A stretch of 32,957 bases of DNA from Pseudomonadota bacterium. Its GTDB lineage: Bacteria; Pseudomonadota; Gammaproteobacteria; Xanthomonadales; Xanthomonadaceae. The notes under the pieces are model-generated. The model was not told where the DNA came from and made no database searches. It was given only the letters and a program-made list of their open reading frames with translations. Location of the stretch: positions 1 through 32,957 of the forward strand of contig JAFEBY010000016.1 in the NCBI GenBank assembly GCA_018242465.1, in the 5' to 3' direction. Below are positions 22,521-30,598 of the stretch, piece after piece. The number at the start of each line of letters is the position of its first letter. The stretch's first letter is position 1. Both the position numbers and the translations under genes were made by a program.

Positions 22521-23159
22521 ATGACGTCGAACGCAACGCCTGCAACACCCGGAGCCGACATCTTCCCGCATGACCGCGTCGTGTTCTTCTGCGACGCGGT
22601 GTTCGCCATCGCCATTACCCTGCTGGCGATCGAGCTGAAACTGCCCGGTCACGACGCCAGCGATGCGGCGGCAGCGGCGGAACTCCAAGGCACCTTCATT
22701 TCCTATTTCATCAGCTTCATGGTGACAGGCGTGTTCTGGGTCAGCCACATGCTGACCTGGAAGTACGTCACCCGGGTCAACGGCAAGGTGGTGTGGTCAA
22801 CATTGCTGCAGCTGATGTTCGTGGCGTTGATGCCGTTCGCGACACGCGAGTACTCGCTGGCATTCACCGGCCACGATGCCGGGCGCGCGGTGTTGTATGC
22901 CTGCGTGCTGACCGCCATTTCGTTCTTCTCGCTGCGCACCCGCCTGCTGGTGGTGAAGCAGGAAGCCCTGCGCGACAAGATCGGCGAACAGGGCGTGCGC
23001 TGGTTCATCGGGCGTGGCCTGGTTCCGCTGATCGTGTTCGCGGCGACCGTCTTGCTGGCCTTCGTTTTGCCGGCTTGGGCAATCGCCTTCGTGTTCGTCG
23101 CGATCTTCCCGCTGCTGGCCGTCGTCCGTCGCCGCATCTTCCGGAATCCGAACCCATGA
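22521..23159 (+). CDS. TMEM175-family potassium channel-like membrane protein (DUF1211)
   Basis: 212 residues with six hydrophobic segments (about 20-42, 60-82, 92-110, 122-142, 165-185, 188-203). The first helix carries the family signature as R19-V-V-F-F23-C24-D25-AVFAIAITLLAIEL; the usual motif is FSD, here FCD. Bacterial TMEM175 proteins have one six-helix repeat per chain and form tetrameric potassium-leak channels with the isoleucine or leucine of helix 1 as gate. The gene begins 24 bases after efp, and its stop overlaps the next start by 4 bases. Confidence 0.87.
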   Translation: MTSNATPATPGADIFPHDRVVFFCDAVFAIAITLLAIELKLPGHDASDAAAAAELQGTFISYFISFMVTGVFWVSHMLTWKYVTRVNGKVVWSTLLQLMFVALMPFATREYSLAFTGHDAGRAVLYACVLTAISFFSLRTRLLVVKQEALRDKIGEQGVRWFIGRGLVPLIVFAATVLLAFVLPAWAIAFVFVAIFPLLAVVRRRIFRNPNP

Positions 23160-24490
23160 GCGAAACGCTGCTGCCCTGCGACGTGCTGATCGAAGCCGGT
23201 CATGTCGTGCCGATCGAGCCGCATGGCGTGGTGCTGGACGGTCATGCGGTCGCGGTGCGCGATGGCGTGATCATCGAGCTGTTGCCCACCGCGGATGCAC
23301 GCGCGAAATACACGGCGAAGGAAACGGTGTCGCGTCCCGATGCGGTACTGATGCCGGGCCTGGTCAACGCCCATGTCCACAACCCGATGACACTGCTGCG
23401 CGGGATCGCCGACGACCTACCGCTGATGACCTGGTTGCAGCAACACATCTGGCCGGCGGAAGCACGGGTGATGTCGCCGGAATACGTGCGCGACGGCATT
23501 GCGCTGGCGATCGCGGAGATGCTGCGCGGCGGCACCACTTGCTGCAACGAGAATTATTTCTTCCCCGACGTGCAGGCGCAGACCTACCACCGCTACGGTT
23601 TTCGCGCGATGGTCGGCCTGCCGGTGATCGATTTCCCGACCGCCTGGGCCAAGACCGACGACGAATATTTCGAGCGTGCCGGCGAAGTCCACGACCAGTG
23701 GCGCGACGACTCCTTCATCGGCACCGCGTTTGCGCCGCACGCGCCCTATACGGTGAGCGATGCCAGCTTCGAGCGCCTGCGCATGCTGTCCGACCAACTC
23801 GATGTTCCGGTGCATTTGCATACCCACGAAACCGCGCAGGAAGTCGAGGATTCGCTCAAAATTCACGGTCAGCGGCCATTGGCGCGGCTCGATCGCCTCG
23901 GCGTGATCAACGATCGCCTGATCGCCGTCCACATGACGCAACTCACCGATTCCGAAGTCCGTCTGTGCGCCGATCGTGGCGTCAGCGTGGTGCATTGCCC
24001 GGAATCCAACCTCAAGCTTGCGTCAGGTTTTTGCCCTGTGGAGAAACTGCACCGCGCTGGCGTGAACGTCGCGATCGGCACCGACGGCGCCGCCAGCAAC
24101 AACGATCTCGACATGTTCGGGGAAACGCGCACGGCGGCCTTGCTGGCCAAGGCGGTGGCGAACGATGCCGCGGCGTTCGATGCGGCGACCGCGTTACGCG
24201 CGGCAACGCTAGGCAGCGCCCGCGCGCTGGGCTGGGGGGATCGCATCGGTTCGATCGAGGCCGGCAAGCAGGCCGATCTCGTATTGGTCGATCTGTCGCC
24301 GATCGAAACCCAGCCGCTGTTCCACGTGCTGTCGCAGCTCGCCTATGCTTGCGGCCGCCAGCAGGTGAGTGACGTGTGGATCGCCGGTCGTCGCAAGCTC
24401 GCCGATCGTCAGCTGGTGGACATGGATATTGATGCCATCCGCGCCAATGCCCGCCAGTGGCGCGACAACATCGCCGGTGGCATGCATTGA
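23156..24490 (+). CDS. mtaD: MTA/SAH deaminase-like amidohydrolase (TRZ/ATZ family)
   Basis: 444 residues from the ATG at 23156, which overlaps the previous stop (ATGA). Metal ligands H73 and H75 lie in [13 protein letters not shown]. Further motifs are [33 protein letters not shown] and [14 protein letters not shown], all typical of S-adenosylhomocysteine or 5'-methylthioadenosine deaminases. The C-terminal part ([17 protein letters not shown]) is standard. A role in methylthioadenosine salvage is likely. In Pseudomonas a TRZ/ATZ hydrolase also precedes ubiG. The exact substrate cannot be fixed from sequence. Confidence 0.85.
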   Translation: MSETLLPCDVLIEAGHVVPIEPHGVVLDGHAVAVRDGVIIELLPTADARAKYTAKETVSRPDAVLMPGLVNAHVHNPMTLLRGIADDLPLMTWLQQHIWPAEARVMSPEYVRDGIALAIAEMLRGGTTCCNENYFFPDVQAQTYHRYGFRAMVGLPVIDFPTAWAKTDDEYFERAGEVHDQWRDDSFIGTAFAPHAPYTVSDASFERLRMLSDQLDVPVHLHTHETAQEVEDSLKIHGQRPLARLDRLGVINDRLIAVHMTQLTDSEVRLCADRGVSVVHCPESNLKLASGFCPVEKLHRAGVNVAIGTDGAASNNDLDMFGETRTAALLAKAVANDAAAFDAATALRAATLGSARALGWGDRIGSIEAGKQADLVLVDLSPIETQPLFHVLSQLAYACGRQQVSDVWIAGRRKLADRQLVDMDIDAIRANARQWRDNIAGGMH

Positions 24491-24500
24491 GGAGGCATCG

Positions 24501-25211
24501 ATGACCGCATCTGCGCACAACGTTCGCCAATCCGAACTCGACAAATTCGCCGCGCTCGCCAGCCGCTGGTGGGATCCCAACGGGCCGCAGCGTGCGCTGC
24601 ATGCATTGAATCCGGTGCGCCTGGCGTATGTCGCCGAACGCGCGAGCCTGCCGGGCGTGCGCGTGCTCGATGTCGGTTGCGGTGGCGGCCTGCTCAGCGA
24701 GGCGCTTGCCAAGGCGGGTGCGAGCGTCACCGCGCTCGACCTTGCGCCGGAACTGATCCAGGTTGCGAAACTGCACGGCCTCGAAGCAGGCACCAAGGTC
24801 GAATACCGCGAGCAGTCGGTGGAGTCGCTCGCGGATGAACTGCCGGGTGCATTCGACGTCATCACCTGCATGGAAATGCTGGAGCACGTCCCCGATCCGC
24901 AGTCGATCCTCGACGCCTGCACGACTTTGCTGCGTCCGGGCGGGCAGTTGTTCGCATCGACGATCAATCGCACGCCGGCGGCATTCGGGCTGGCCATCGT
25001 CGGTGCCGAATATGTCGCCGGATTGCTGCCCAAGGGCACTCACCAGTACCGCGATTTCATCAAGCCGTCGGAACTTGCGCGCGGCATGCGCACGGCCGGG
25101 CTCGATGTTCGCGACATCAGCGGCATCCTCTACGAGCCTTGGAAACACGCGGCGCGCCTGACGTCGCGCACCGACGTCAACTACCTGATGCAGGCCGGAA
25201 AACCGGAATGA
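24501..25211 (+). CDS. ubiG: Bifunctional ubiquinone biosynthesis O-methyltransferase
   Basis: 236 residues from the ATG at 24501; GAGGAGG lies 5-11 bases upstream. The N-terminus [19 protein letters not shown] and the SAM-binding motif [16 protein letters not shown] (55-70) identify Ubi[12 protein letters not shown] and [14 protein letters not shown] follow. It performs both O-methylation steps of ubiquinone synthesis at the membrane-associated Ubi complex. The stop overlaps the next start (ATGA). Confidence 0.97.
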   Translation: MTASAHNVRQSELDKFAALASRWWDPNGPQRALHALNPVRLAYVAERASLPGVRVLDVGCGGGLLSEALAKAGASVTALDLAPELIQVAKLHGLEAGTKVEYREQSVESLADELPGAFDVITCMEMLEHVPDPQSILDACTTLLRPGGQLFASTINRTPAAFGLAIVGAEYVAGLLPKGTHQYRDFIKPSELARGMRTAGLDVRDISGILYEPWKHAARLTSRTDVNYLMQAGKPE

Positions 25212-25873
25212 CGGTGAATTTCCCCAAGGCGGTGCTGTTCGATCTCGACGGCACCCTGCTCGACAGTGCGCCCGACATGCTGGCGACCGCGAATGCGATG
25301 CGCGCCAGTCGCGGCGTCGCTGCGATGACGCTGGCCGAACTGCGTCCGCATGTATCGAAGGGATCGCGGGCGATGCTCGGCGCCGCTTTCCCCGGGCTCG
25401 ATGAAGCGGGGCGGCTGGAACTGGTGCCGGAATTCCTCGAACTCTACGATCGCGAACTCGGCCGCCACGCCGTGGTGTTTCGCGGTGTTGCCGAGTTGCT
25501 CGATACACTCGATCGCAATGGCGTGCGCTGGGGCATCGTCACCAACAAACCGGAAGCGCTGGCGGTTTCGGCGGTGGAAGCATCAGGCTGGACGCGGCGC
25601 AGTGGCGTGCTGGTTGGCGGCGACACCCTGGCCGAACGCAAGCCACATCCGTTGCCGCTGCTGCACGCGGCGCAAGAAATCGGCATGACGCCAGGCGATT
25701 GCGTTTATGTGGGCGACGATGAACGCGATATCGAAGCCGCGCGCGCCGCTGGCATGCGTTCGGTGGTCGCGCTGTGGGGCTACCGCCTGCCCGGGGACGA
25801 TCCGGCAAGGTGGGGGGGCGACGTGATGCTGGAACAGGCCTCCGACCTGCTCGATCCGACGCGCTGGCCGTGA
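25208..25873 (+). CDS. HAD phosphatase: N-acetylmuramate-6-phosphate phosphatase (MupP) or phosphoglycolate phosphatase (Gph)
   Basis: 221 residues from the ATG at 25208. HAD motif I is [10 protein letters not shown] with nucleophile D12 and acid D14; motif II is VTNKPE; motif III and IV are KPHPLPLL and [11 protein letters not shown] helical cap domain lies between about 20 and 85. Family members are often annotated as Gph. The order deaminase-ubiG-phosphatase matches the Pseudomonas locus in which the phosphatase is MupP, part of muramic-acid recycling. I therefore consider MupP more likely, but the sequence alone does not decide. Confidence 0.88.
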   Translation: MTVNFPKAVLFDLDGTLLDSAPDMLATANAMRASRGVAAMTLAELRPHVSKGSRAMLGAAFPGLDEAGRLELVPEFLELYDRELGRHAVVFRGVAELLDTLDRNGVRWGIVTNKPEALAVSAVEASGWTRRSGVLVGGDTLAERKPHPLPLLHAAQEIGMTPGDCVYVGDDERDIEAARAAGMRSVVALWGYRLPGDDPARWGGDVMLEQASDLLDPTRWP

Positions 25874-26502
25874 GCGATCAAGACGCTTTCGTGGCGACGC
25901 TGGCCGACTGGCGGGTTCGCTGGCCGGAGTGGGAAATCGCCGAGAATTTCATCGCCGGGGAATTGCGCGATGCCGCCATCGCTTGGTTCATGCTGCTGGG
26001 TGAATTCGCTGAAGCCGCTTGGGGTGGCAGAGATCCGACACCGGGACTGGCCAAACTTGGCTGGTGGCAGGAGGAATTGCGCGGCTGGGCCAAGGGCATG
26101 CGCCGTCATCCGCTGGGCCACGCATTGCAAAAGCAACCGGTCGAGTGGGCGGCATTCGCCGACAGCCTCGGCGTATTGCGCGATCGCGAACTCGGGACTG
26201 CCGACGAGGAGGCGGCAGTCACTGGGTTGCATCCGTACCTGGCGGCGATCGCGCTGGTGGAGCGGCAGCTGTTCGGAGGAGCCGCCCGCGACAGCAATCC
26301 GCTGCAGCTGCTGCGTACCCAGAAAGTCTCCATCGGCCTCCCGGTGGCTGCGGGCAAGGTCTTGCGGGGCGGGCCCGCTCCTCGACAGGTCTTCGATGCA
26401 TTGGCAATGGCGCGCGCCAATGCCGCCCGCAAGGGGGATGCAATCGTTCTCTCGCGCTGGCGCACCTTGTTGTTGGCATGGCGTGCAGGCCGCGGCCGCT
26501 AA
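25870..26502 (+). CDS. Phytoene/squalene-synthase-like protein of unknown function
   Basis: 210 residues from a GTG at 25870 that overlaps the previous stop (GTGA); an upstream frame exists but runs inside the phosphatase gene. The protein is mostly helical. The segment KLGWWQEELRGWAKG followed by MRRHPLGHAL resembles the LAWWR-type helix and HP motif of squalene/phytoene synthases. The two Asp-rich motifs needed for prenyl-diphosphate chemistry are not visible. It is probably a non-catalytic or diverged member, perhaps an assembly factor like the mitochondrial NDUFAF6 relatives. Function is unknown. Confidence 0.75.
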   Translation: MSDQDAFVATLADWRVRWPEWEIAENFIAGELRDAAIAWFMLLGEFAEAAWGGRDPTPGLAKLGWWQEELRGWAKGMRRHPLGHALQKQPVEWAAFADSLGVLRDRELGTADEEAAVTGLHPYLAAIALVERQLFGGAARDSNPLQLLRTQKVSIGLPVAAGKVLRGGPAPRQVFDALAMARANAARKGDAIVLSRWRTLLLAWRAGRGR

Positions 26503-26511
26503 AATGGCGCA

Positions 26512-27402
26512 ATGAACCTGGAATCACGCAAAACCCCCTTGGCCGATGTCGCCCATGAAACCGCCGCCCACGCGTGCGGCCTGGATTGGGTGGGCATGGA
26601 AGGGATCGCCCTGCCGCTGCGCCGTGACGGCGTCACGGTGGCGGCAATGGCCGATGTCTTCGTCAATCTCGTCGCCGGAACTCGCGGCATCCACATGTCG
26701 CGCTTGTATCTGCTCTTGCGCGAATCGCTGGCCGATGGCGGCGTCGGCATCGGCCGCATTCGTGACTTCCTGCAGGGCTGCATCGCTTCGCAGGAAGGCT
26801 TGAGCTCGGCGGCGCGCCTGCGCCTGCGGTTCAGCGCCTTGCTGGAACGACCGGCGCTGGCCAGCGCCAATGCCGGTTGGCGCGAGTATCCGGTCGAAGT
26901 GGACGCGGAGCTTGGTCGCGACGGATTGAGCATCGCCTTCACCGTCGATCTCCAGTATTCCAGCACCTGTCCGGCCTCGGCGGCATTGTCGCGCCAGGTG
27001 ATCTCCGAACAGTTCCTGCGCGCATTCCCGAATGGTGGCAGTGCCGTGGAGATCGCGGCGTGGCTGGAATCGCCAGCGGGCATGGCGGCGACCCCGCATG
27101 CGCAGCGCAGCGTCGCGCGGATTCGCGTCGAACTCGCCGACGGCGTCGATGATATTCCGGTCACCGCATTGGTCGACGCGGTCGAACGCGCGTTGGGCAC
27201 GCCGGTGCAAACCGCGGTCAAGCGCGAGGATGAACGCGCCTTCGCCGAAGCCAACGCCGCCAACCTGATGTTCTGCGAAGACGCCGCGCGACGCGTTTCC
27301 GCAGCGGTGTCAGGGATGGATGCATGCCGCCATTACCGCGTGCAGGTCAGTCATCTCGAAAGCCTGCACGCGCATGATGCGGTGGCGGTGGTGAGCGGTT
27401 AG
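26512..27402 (+). CDS. folE2: GTP cyclohydrolase FolE2 (type IB)
   Basis: 296 residues. Family marks: VAMEG-like WVGMEGIALP near the N-terminus, FVNLVAGTRGIHMSRLY, the YSSTCPASAALSRQ segment with the catalytic cysteine, and TPHAQRSVARIRV. The C-terminal CRHYRVQVSHLESLHAHDA is also typical. It converts GTP to dihydroneopterin triphosphate, the entry to folate and queuosine, and works with metals other than zinc. It starts ten bases after the phytoene-synthase-like gene. Its last codons overlap the end of the convergent dihydroorotase gene by 4 bases. Confidence 0.96.
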   Translation: MNLESRKTPLADVAHETAAHACGLDWVGMEGIALPLRRDGVTVAAMADVFVNLVAGTRGIHMSRLYLLLRESLADGGVGIGRIRDFLQGCIASQEGLSSAARLRLRFSALLERPALASANAGWREYPVEVDAELGRDGLSIAFTVDLQYSSTCPASAALSRQVISEQFLRAFPNGGSAVEIAAWLESPAGMAATPHAQRSVARIRVELADGVDDIPVTALVDAVERALGTPVQTAVKREDERAFAEANAANLMFCEDAARRVSAAVSGMDACRHYRVQVSHLESLHAHDAVAVVSG

Positions 27403-28745
27403 CGCGCGAACTTCAGGCGCTGGCCACCGATCGTTCCGATCACGTTCGTGCCGTCCCAGACCTGTTGCCCGTTGACCCAGGTCGAGGCGATGCGTGAGCG
27501 GAAGGTCATGCCTTCGAATGGCGACCATCCGCACTTCGACAGCACCGCATCGCGGCGCACGGTGTAGGGGGTATCCTCGACCAGCACCAGGTCGGCGAAC
27601 TGGCCTTCACGCACGTAGCCGCGATCGACGATGTCGAACAACTGCGCCGGCGCGTGCGCGGTCTTCTGCACGATTTGGGTGCGTGCCAGCTGGCCATCGT
27701 GCACTCTCTCGAGCGCGCACTGCAGCGCGAACTGGGTCAGCGGCAGGCCGCTCGGCGCCTTCGTGTAGCCCTGCTGTTTTTCTTCCCAGGTGTGCGGCGC
27801 GTGGTCGGTGGCGAGCACGTCGATCACGTCGTTGGCGATGGCGCGGATCAGGGCGTCGCGATCATGCGCGTCCTTGATCGCCGGATTGCACTTGATCAGG
27901 TTGCCCAGGCGGTCGTAGTCCTCCCGGGCGAATTGGAGGAAATGCACGCAGGTTTCGGCGGTGATGCGCTTGCGGCTGCCGTCGGCGCGGATCAGTGGGC
28001 CGCGTTCGAACAGGTCGAGCTCATCCGCAGTCGAAATGTGCAATACGTGGAGGCGGGCGTCATGGCGTCGCGCCAGCTCCACCGCCAGTCGCGACGATTT
28101 CAGGCAAGCCTCGCGGCTGCGGATGTCGGGATGGAAGCGCACCGGGATGTCGTCGCCATACTGCGCGACGTAGCCGGCGAGCGTCTCCTCGATCATCGGC
28201 GTGTCTTCGCAGTGGGTGATGATCGGTACCGGGGCATCGCGGAAGATACCGTCGAGCACCTCGGGATCGTCCACCAGCATGTTGCCGGTCGAGGCCCCCA
28301 TGAACACCTTGACGCCTGGTGAGGTCCTGGGGTCGAGGCTGCGGATCGCCTCGAGGTTGTCATTGCTGGCGCCGAAATAGAAGCCGTAGTTGGCACGCGC
28401 GCGGCCGGCAGCACTGGTGTACTTGGCCTCGAGGATGGCGTGGTCGAGCGCGGGCGGGCGGGTGTTCGGCATGTCCAGGAAGCTGGTGGTGCCCCCCGCC
28501 ACGGATGCGGTGGATTCGGTCGCGATGTCGCCCTTGTGGGTCAGGCCGGGATCGCGGAAATGGACCTGGGCGTCGATCATGCCGGGCATCAACCAGGCGC
28601 CGTGGGCGTCGACCACCTGCTCGCCGGGTTTTGCGGCCAGGCTGTCGCCGATCAAGGCGATGCGTTCGCCCTCGATGCGGACATCGGCGTCGAATTCGCG
28701 GCCATCGGTCACGACGCGGGCATTGGTGATGAGGATCGAGGGCAT
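27399..28745 (-). CDS. pyrC: Dihydroorotase (class I-like cyclic amidohydrolase)
   Basis: 448 residues. Features: MPGMIDAQVHFRDPGLTHKGD near 53-73, MPNTRPP (92-98), VKVFMG with K146, THCE with H178, HVLHIST, and LATDHAPHTWEEK with the catalytic aspartate. It catalyses ring closure of carbamoyl aspartate in pyrimidine synthesis. The first histidine of the usual HxH metal pair is replaced by Gln (Q60-V-H62). This Gln form occurs in a subset of annotated dihydroorotases. A non-catalytic (pseudo-DHOase) or other amidohydrolase role cannot be excluded. Confidence 0.88.
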   Translation of the reverse strand: MPSILITNARVVTDGREFDADVRIEGERIALIGDSLAAKPGEQVVDAHGAWLMPGMIDAQVHFRDPGLTHKGDIATESTASVAGGTTSFLDMPNTRPPALDHAILEAKYTSAAGRARANYGFYFGASNDNLEAIRSLDPRTSPGVKVFMGASTGNMLVDDPEVLDGIFRDAPVPIITHCEDTPMIEETLAGYVAQYGDDIPVRFHPDIRSREACLKSSRLAVELARRHDARLHVLHISTADELDLFERGPLIRADGSRKRITAETCVHFLQFAREDYDRLGNLIKCNPAIKDAHDRDALIRAIANDVIDVLATDHAPHTWEEKQQGYTKAPSGLPLTQFALQCALERVHDGQLARTQIVQKTAHAPAQLFDIVDRGYVREGQFADLVLVEDTPYTVRRDAVLSKCGWSPFEGMTFRSRIASTWVNGQQVWDGTNVIGTIGGQRLKFAR

Positions 28746-28757
28746 CGGCGGGTCCGG

Positions 28758-28994
28758 TCAGGCGGGCGGCACGGGGTCGTGTCCGCCAGGATGGAGGGGG
28801 TGGCAACGGCCCACGCGCTTGGCTGCCAGCCAGCTGCCACGGATCGGGCCGTGAATCCGGACCGCTTCCATTGCGTACGTCGAACAACTGGGATGGAAGC
28901 GGCAGCGCTGGCCGAGCAGGGGGCTGATCAGCACTTTATACGCACGCAGCAGCCCGATCAGCAGGCTGGAGACGAGGTTACGCAACAGTTTCAC
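28758..28994 (-). CDS. yidD: Membrane protein insertion efficiency factor YidD
   Basis: 78 residues. The family pattern is complete: an N-terminal amphipathic helix ([23 protein letters not shown]), [40 protein letters not shown]. YidD helps insert inner-membrane proteins alongside YidC. In most genomes it lies between rnpA and yidC; here it sits 12 bases upstream of the dihydroorotase gene, away from that locus. Confidence 0.96.
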   Translation of the reverse strand: MKLLRNLVSSLLIGLLRAYKVLISPLLGQRCRFHPSCSTYAMEAVRIHGPIRGSWLAAKRVGRCHPLHPGGHDPVPPA

Positions 28995-29080
28995 GGGAAA
29001 TCACCGCATGTCCACGCGATCAGGTGCAGCATCCAGCGCTTGCCGAGGGGGAGTAAGCAGGTTATAACAGCCGGCTTCCC

Positions 29081-30163
29081 ATGCTCAAGGGATCTCGTAA
29101 GGACGTCGAAGTGGCAGTCAAGAAAACCGCAAAAACCCCCGCCAAGCCCGTCAAGAAGGCCGTCGCCAAGAAACCCGCGGCGCCCGCACCCAAGAAAGCC
29201 CCCGTGAGCAAGAAACCGGCCGCCAAGACGCCGGCCAAGCCTGCCGCCAAGGCCGTAGCCCCGGCGAAGAAACCCGCTCCGGCCAAGGCCGCCTCGCCTG
29301 CGAAGAAGCCCGCTGCGGCCCCTGCCAAGGCCGTGACGGTCAAAAAGCAGGTTGCCGCTGCCAAGGCTGCCCCGATGAAAGCCGCCGTCAAGGCTCCCGT
29401 GAAGGCTGCCGCAGCCAAGGCGCCTGCTCCAGCCCCGAAGGCTGCCGCAGCCAAGGCACCTGCATCTGCCCCGAAGGCTGCCGCAGCCAAGCCGGCGTCG
29501 GCACCTGCCCCGAAGGCTGCCGCAGCCAAGCCGTCGCCTGCTCCTGCCCCGAAGGCTGCTGCGACCAAACCCACAGCCACGAAGCAGGCTACCAAAACGG
29601 TCGTCGTGCCTGCTCCGGTGCCGCCAGCGCCACGCCCCCCGGTGCCGCGCCCGACCGGCAAGGTCGCGGTGGCGATCACCCCGGTGGTCAAGGCTCCGGT
29701 CGTCCGCAGCAAGCTGCGCGTGGTCGAATACAAGGTCGACGACGCCAGCGGCCGCCCCGTCCTGCCCGCCGGCTACAAGCCGCAGGCGGACGAGGAGTAC
29801 ATGAGCGCGTTGCAGCTCGAGTACTTCCGCCAGAAGCTGCTGGAACGCCGCGGCGAACTGGTCGAGGAATCCAAGCAGACCATCGAGAACCTCAAGGAAG
29901 AAGTGCGCGACGTCGGCGACGACGCCGAACGCGCCAGCCGCGAGACCGAAAACGCACTGGAACTGCGCACCCGCGATCGCTATCGCAAGCTGATCAGCAA
30001 GCTCGACAGCACGCTCAAGCGCGTCGACAGCGGCGAGTACGGTTACTGCGTGGATACCGGCGAGGAAATCGGCCTCGATCGCCTGGAAGCCCGCCCGCAG
30101 GCGGAGCGCACCATCGACGCGCAAGAACGCTGGGAGCACCTGCAGAAGCAGCAGGGCGATTGA
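29081..30163 (+). CDS. dksA: DksA-family RNA polymerase-binding regulator with long Ala/Lys/Pro tail
   Basis: 360 residues, versus about 150 for Escherichia coli DksA. Residues 10-200 are almost only Ala, Lys and Pro, like AlgP or histone H1 tails. The C-terminal 150 residues are DksA: coiled coil (LEYFRQKLLERRGELVEESK onward), a tip with DVGDDAERAS, and RYRKLISKLDSTLKRVDSGEYG. The zinc finger is degenerate: only C323 remains (YGYCVDTGEEIG), and the later Cys pair is replaced (ERTIDAQE). DksA acts with ppGpp on RNA polymerase. The ATG at 29081 is used; a GTG at 29111 preceded by AAGGA is an alternative start. Confidence 0.92.
   Translation: MLKGSRKDVEVAVKKTAKTPAKPVKKAVAKKPAAPAPKKAPVSKKPAAKTPAKPAAKAVAPAKKPAPAKAASPAKKPAAAPAKAVTVKKQVAAAKAAPMKAAVKAPVKAAAAKAPAPAPKAAAAKAPASAPKAAAAKPASAPAPKAAAAKPSPAPAPKAAATKPTATKQATKTVVVPAPVPPAPRPPVPRPTGKVAVAITPVVKAPVVRSKLRVVEYKVDDASGRPVLPAGYKPQADEEYMSALQLEYFRQKLLERRGELVEESKQTIENLKEEVRDVGDDAERASRETENALELRTRDRYRKLISKLDSTLKRVDSGEYGYCVDTGEEIGLDRLEARPQAERTIDAQERWEHLQKQQGD
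29402..29569 (+). repeat. In-frame 18-mer repeats inside the dksA tail
   Basis: AAGGCTGCCGCAGCCAAG occurs exactly at 29402, 29438, 29474 and 29513, with a diverged fifth copy at 29552. Spacing is 36, 36, 39 and 39 bases, so the reading frame is kept. Each unit encodes KAAAAK followed by an Ala/Pro spacer. Slippage or unequal recombination could change tail length between strains. Confidence 0.93.
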
Positions 30164-30172
30164 AGCTGTATC

Positions 30173-30207
30173 AGAAAAGCCTCCACGCGGAGGCTTTTCT
30201 GTTTTTG
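30173..30207 (+). terminator. Rho-independent terminator of dksA
   Basis: A 12-bp perfect stem AGAAAAGCCTCC (30173-30184) pairs with GGAGGCTTTTCT (30189-30200) around an ACGC loop and is followed by GTTTTTG. It begins ten bases after the dksA stop. With A and T on the two flanks it may also serve the minus-strand gene on its right. Confidence 0.92.
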
Positions 30208-30276
30208 TCAGGCGCCGCCTGGCTTCGGGGCCATGCTTGCCTTCGAGCGCCGCCAGCCCCGGATCCGCTGGTCAAT

Positions 30277-30546
30277 CTACGCCGTTGCGCCCCTGCGCAG
30301 GCGGCGCTGCAGCCACCAGGCGAACAGCAGGGGGACGCCGGCATTGGCGAGCAGGAAGGGCAGCTCTTCCGTCGCTGCGTAACCGGCGCGGGCGACGCCC
30401 AGCCACATGTTGTAGGCGCAGACCGCGATCCAGGCAATTGCGAAGGTGACGAAGACGGTGCGCAAGGTGCGGGCATCGCGCCGGAATACTGCCAGCAGAA
30501 TGGTTGCCAGCACGATGCCGATGGCGATGATGATCAGTGTCCGCAT
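30277..30546 (-). CDS. Small three-segment inner-membrane protein of unknown function
   Basis: 89 residues from the ATG at 30544-30546, preceded by GGGGGA about nine bases upstream. Hydrophobic segments are at 3-20, 30-50 and 62-78. The ends and the loop between the first two are rich in arginine (FRRDARTLR, WWLQRRLRRG), giving positive charges on the cytoplasmic side. The longer open frame adds a basic stretch that runs into the upstream gene and has no support. I do not recognise the family. It lies downstream of the MFS gene on the same strand. Confidence 0.75.
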   Translation of the reverse strand: MRTLIIIAIGIVLATILLAVFRRDARTLRTVFVTFAIAWIAVCAYNMWLGVARAGYAATEELPFLLANAGVPLLFAWWLQRRLRRGATA

Positions 30547-30598
30547 CCGGTGTTCCCCCTGTCTTCGACGTCGTGCCGATGTTCGCGGCGAGTATGCC

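Noticed and set aside
29402-29569. Short regularly spaced repeats resembling a CRISPR array
   Set aside because: Units are 18 bases, spaced in multiples of three, lie inside a coding tail and the spacers are themselves low-complexity Ala/Pro codons.
28991-30139. 382-codon minus-strand frame opposite dksA, Gly/Arg-rich
   Set aside because: It is produced by the Ala/Lys/Pro repeats of the dksA tail read on the other strand; dksA has its own conserved domain and terminator.
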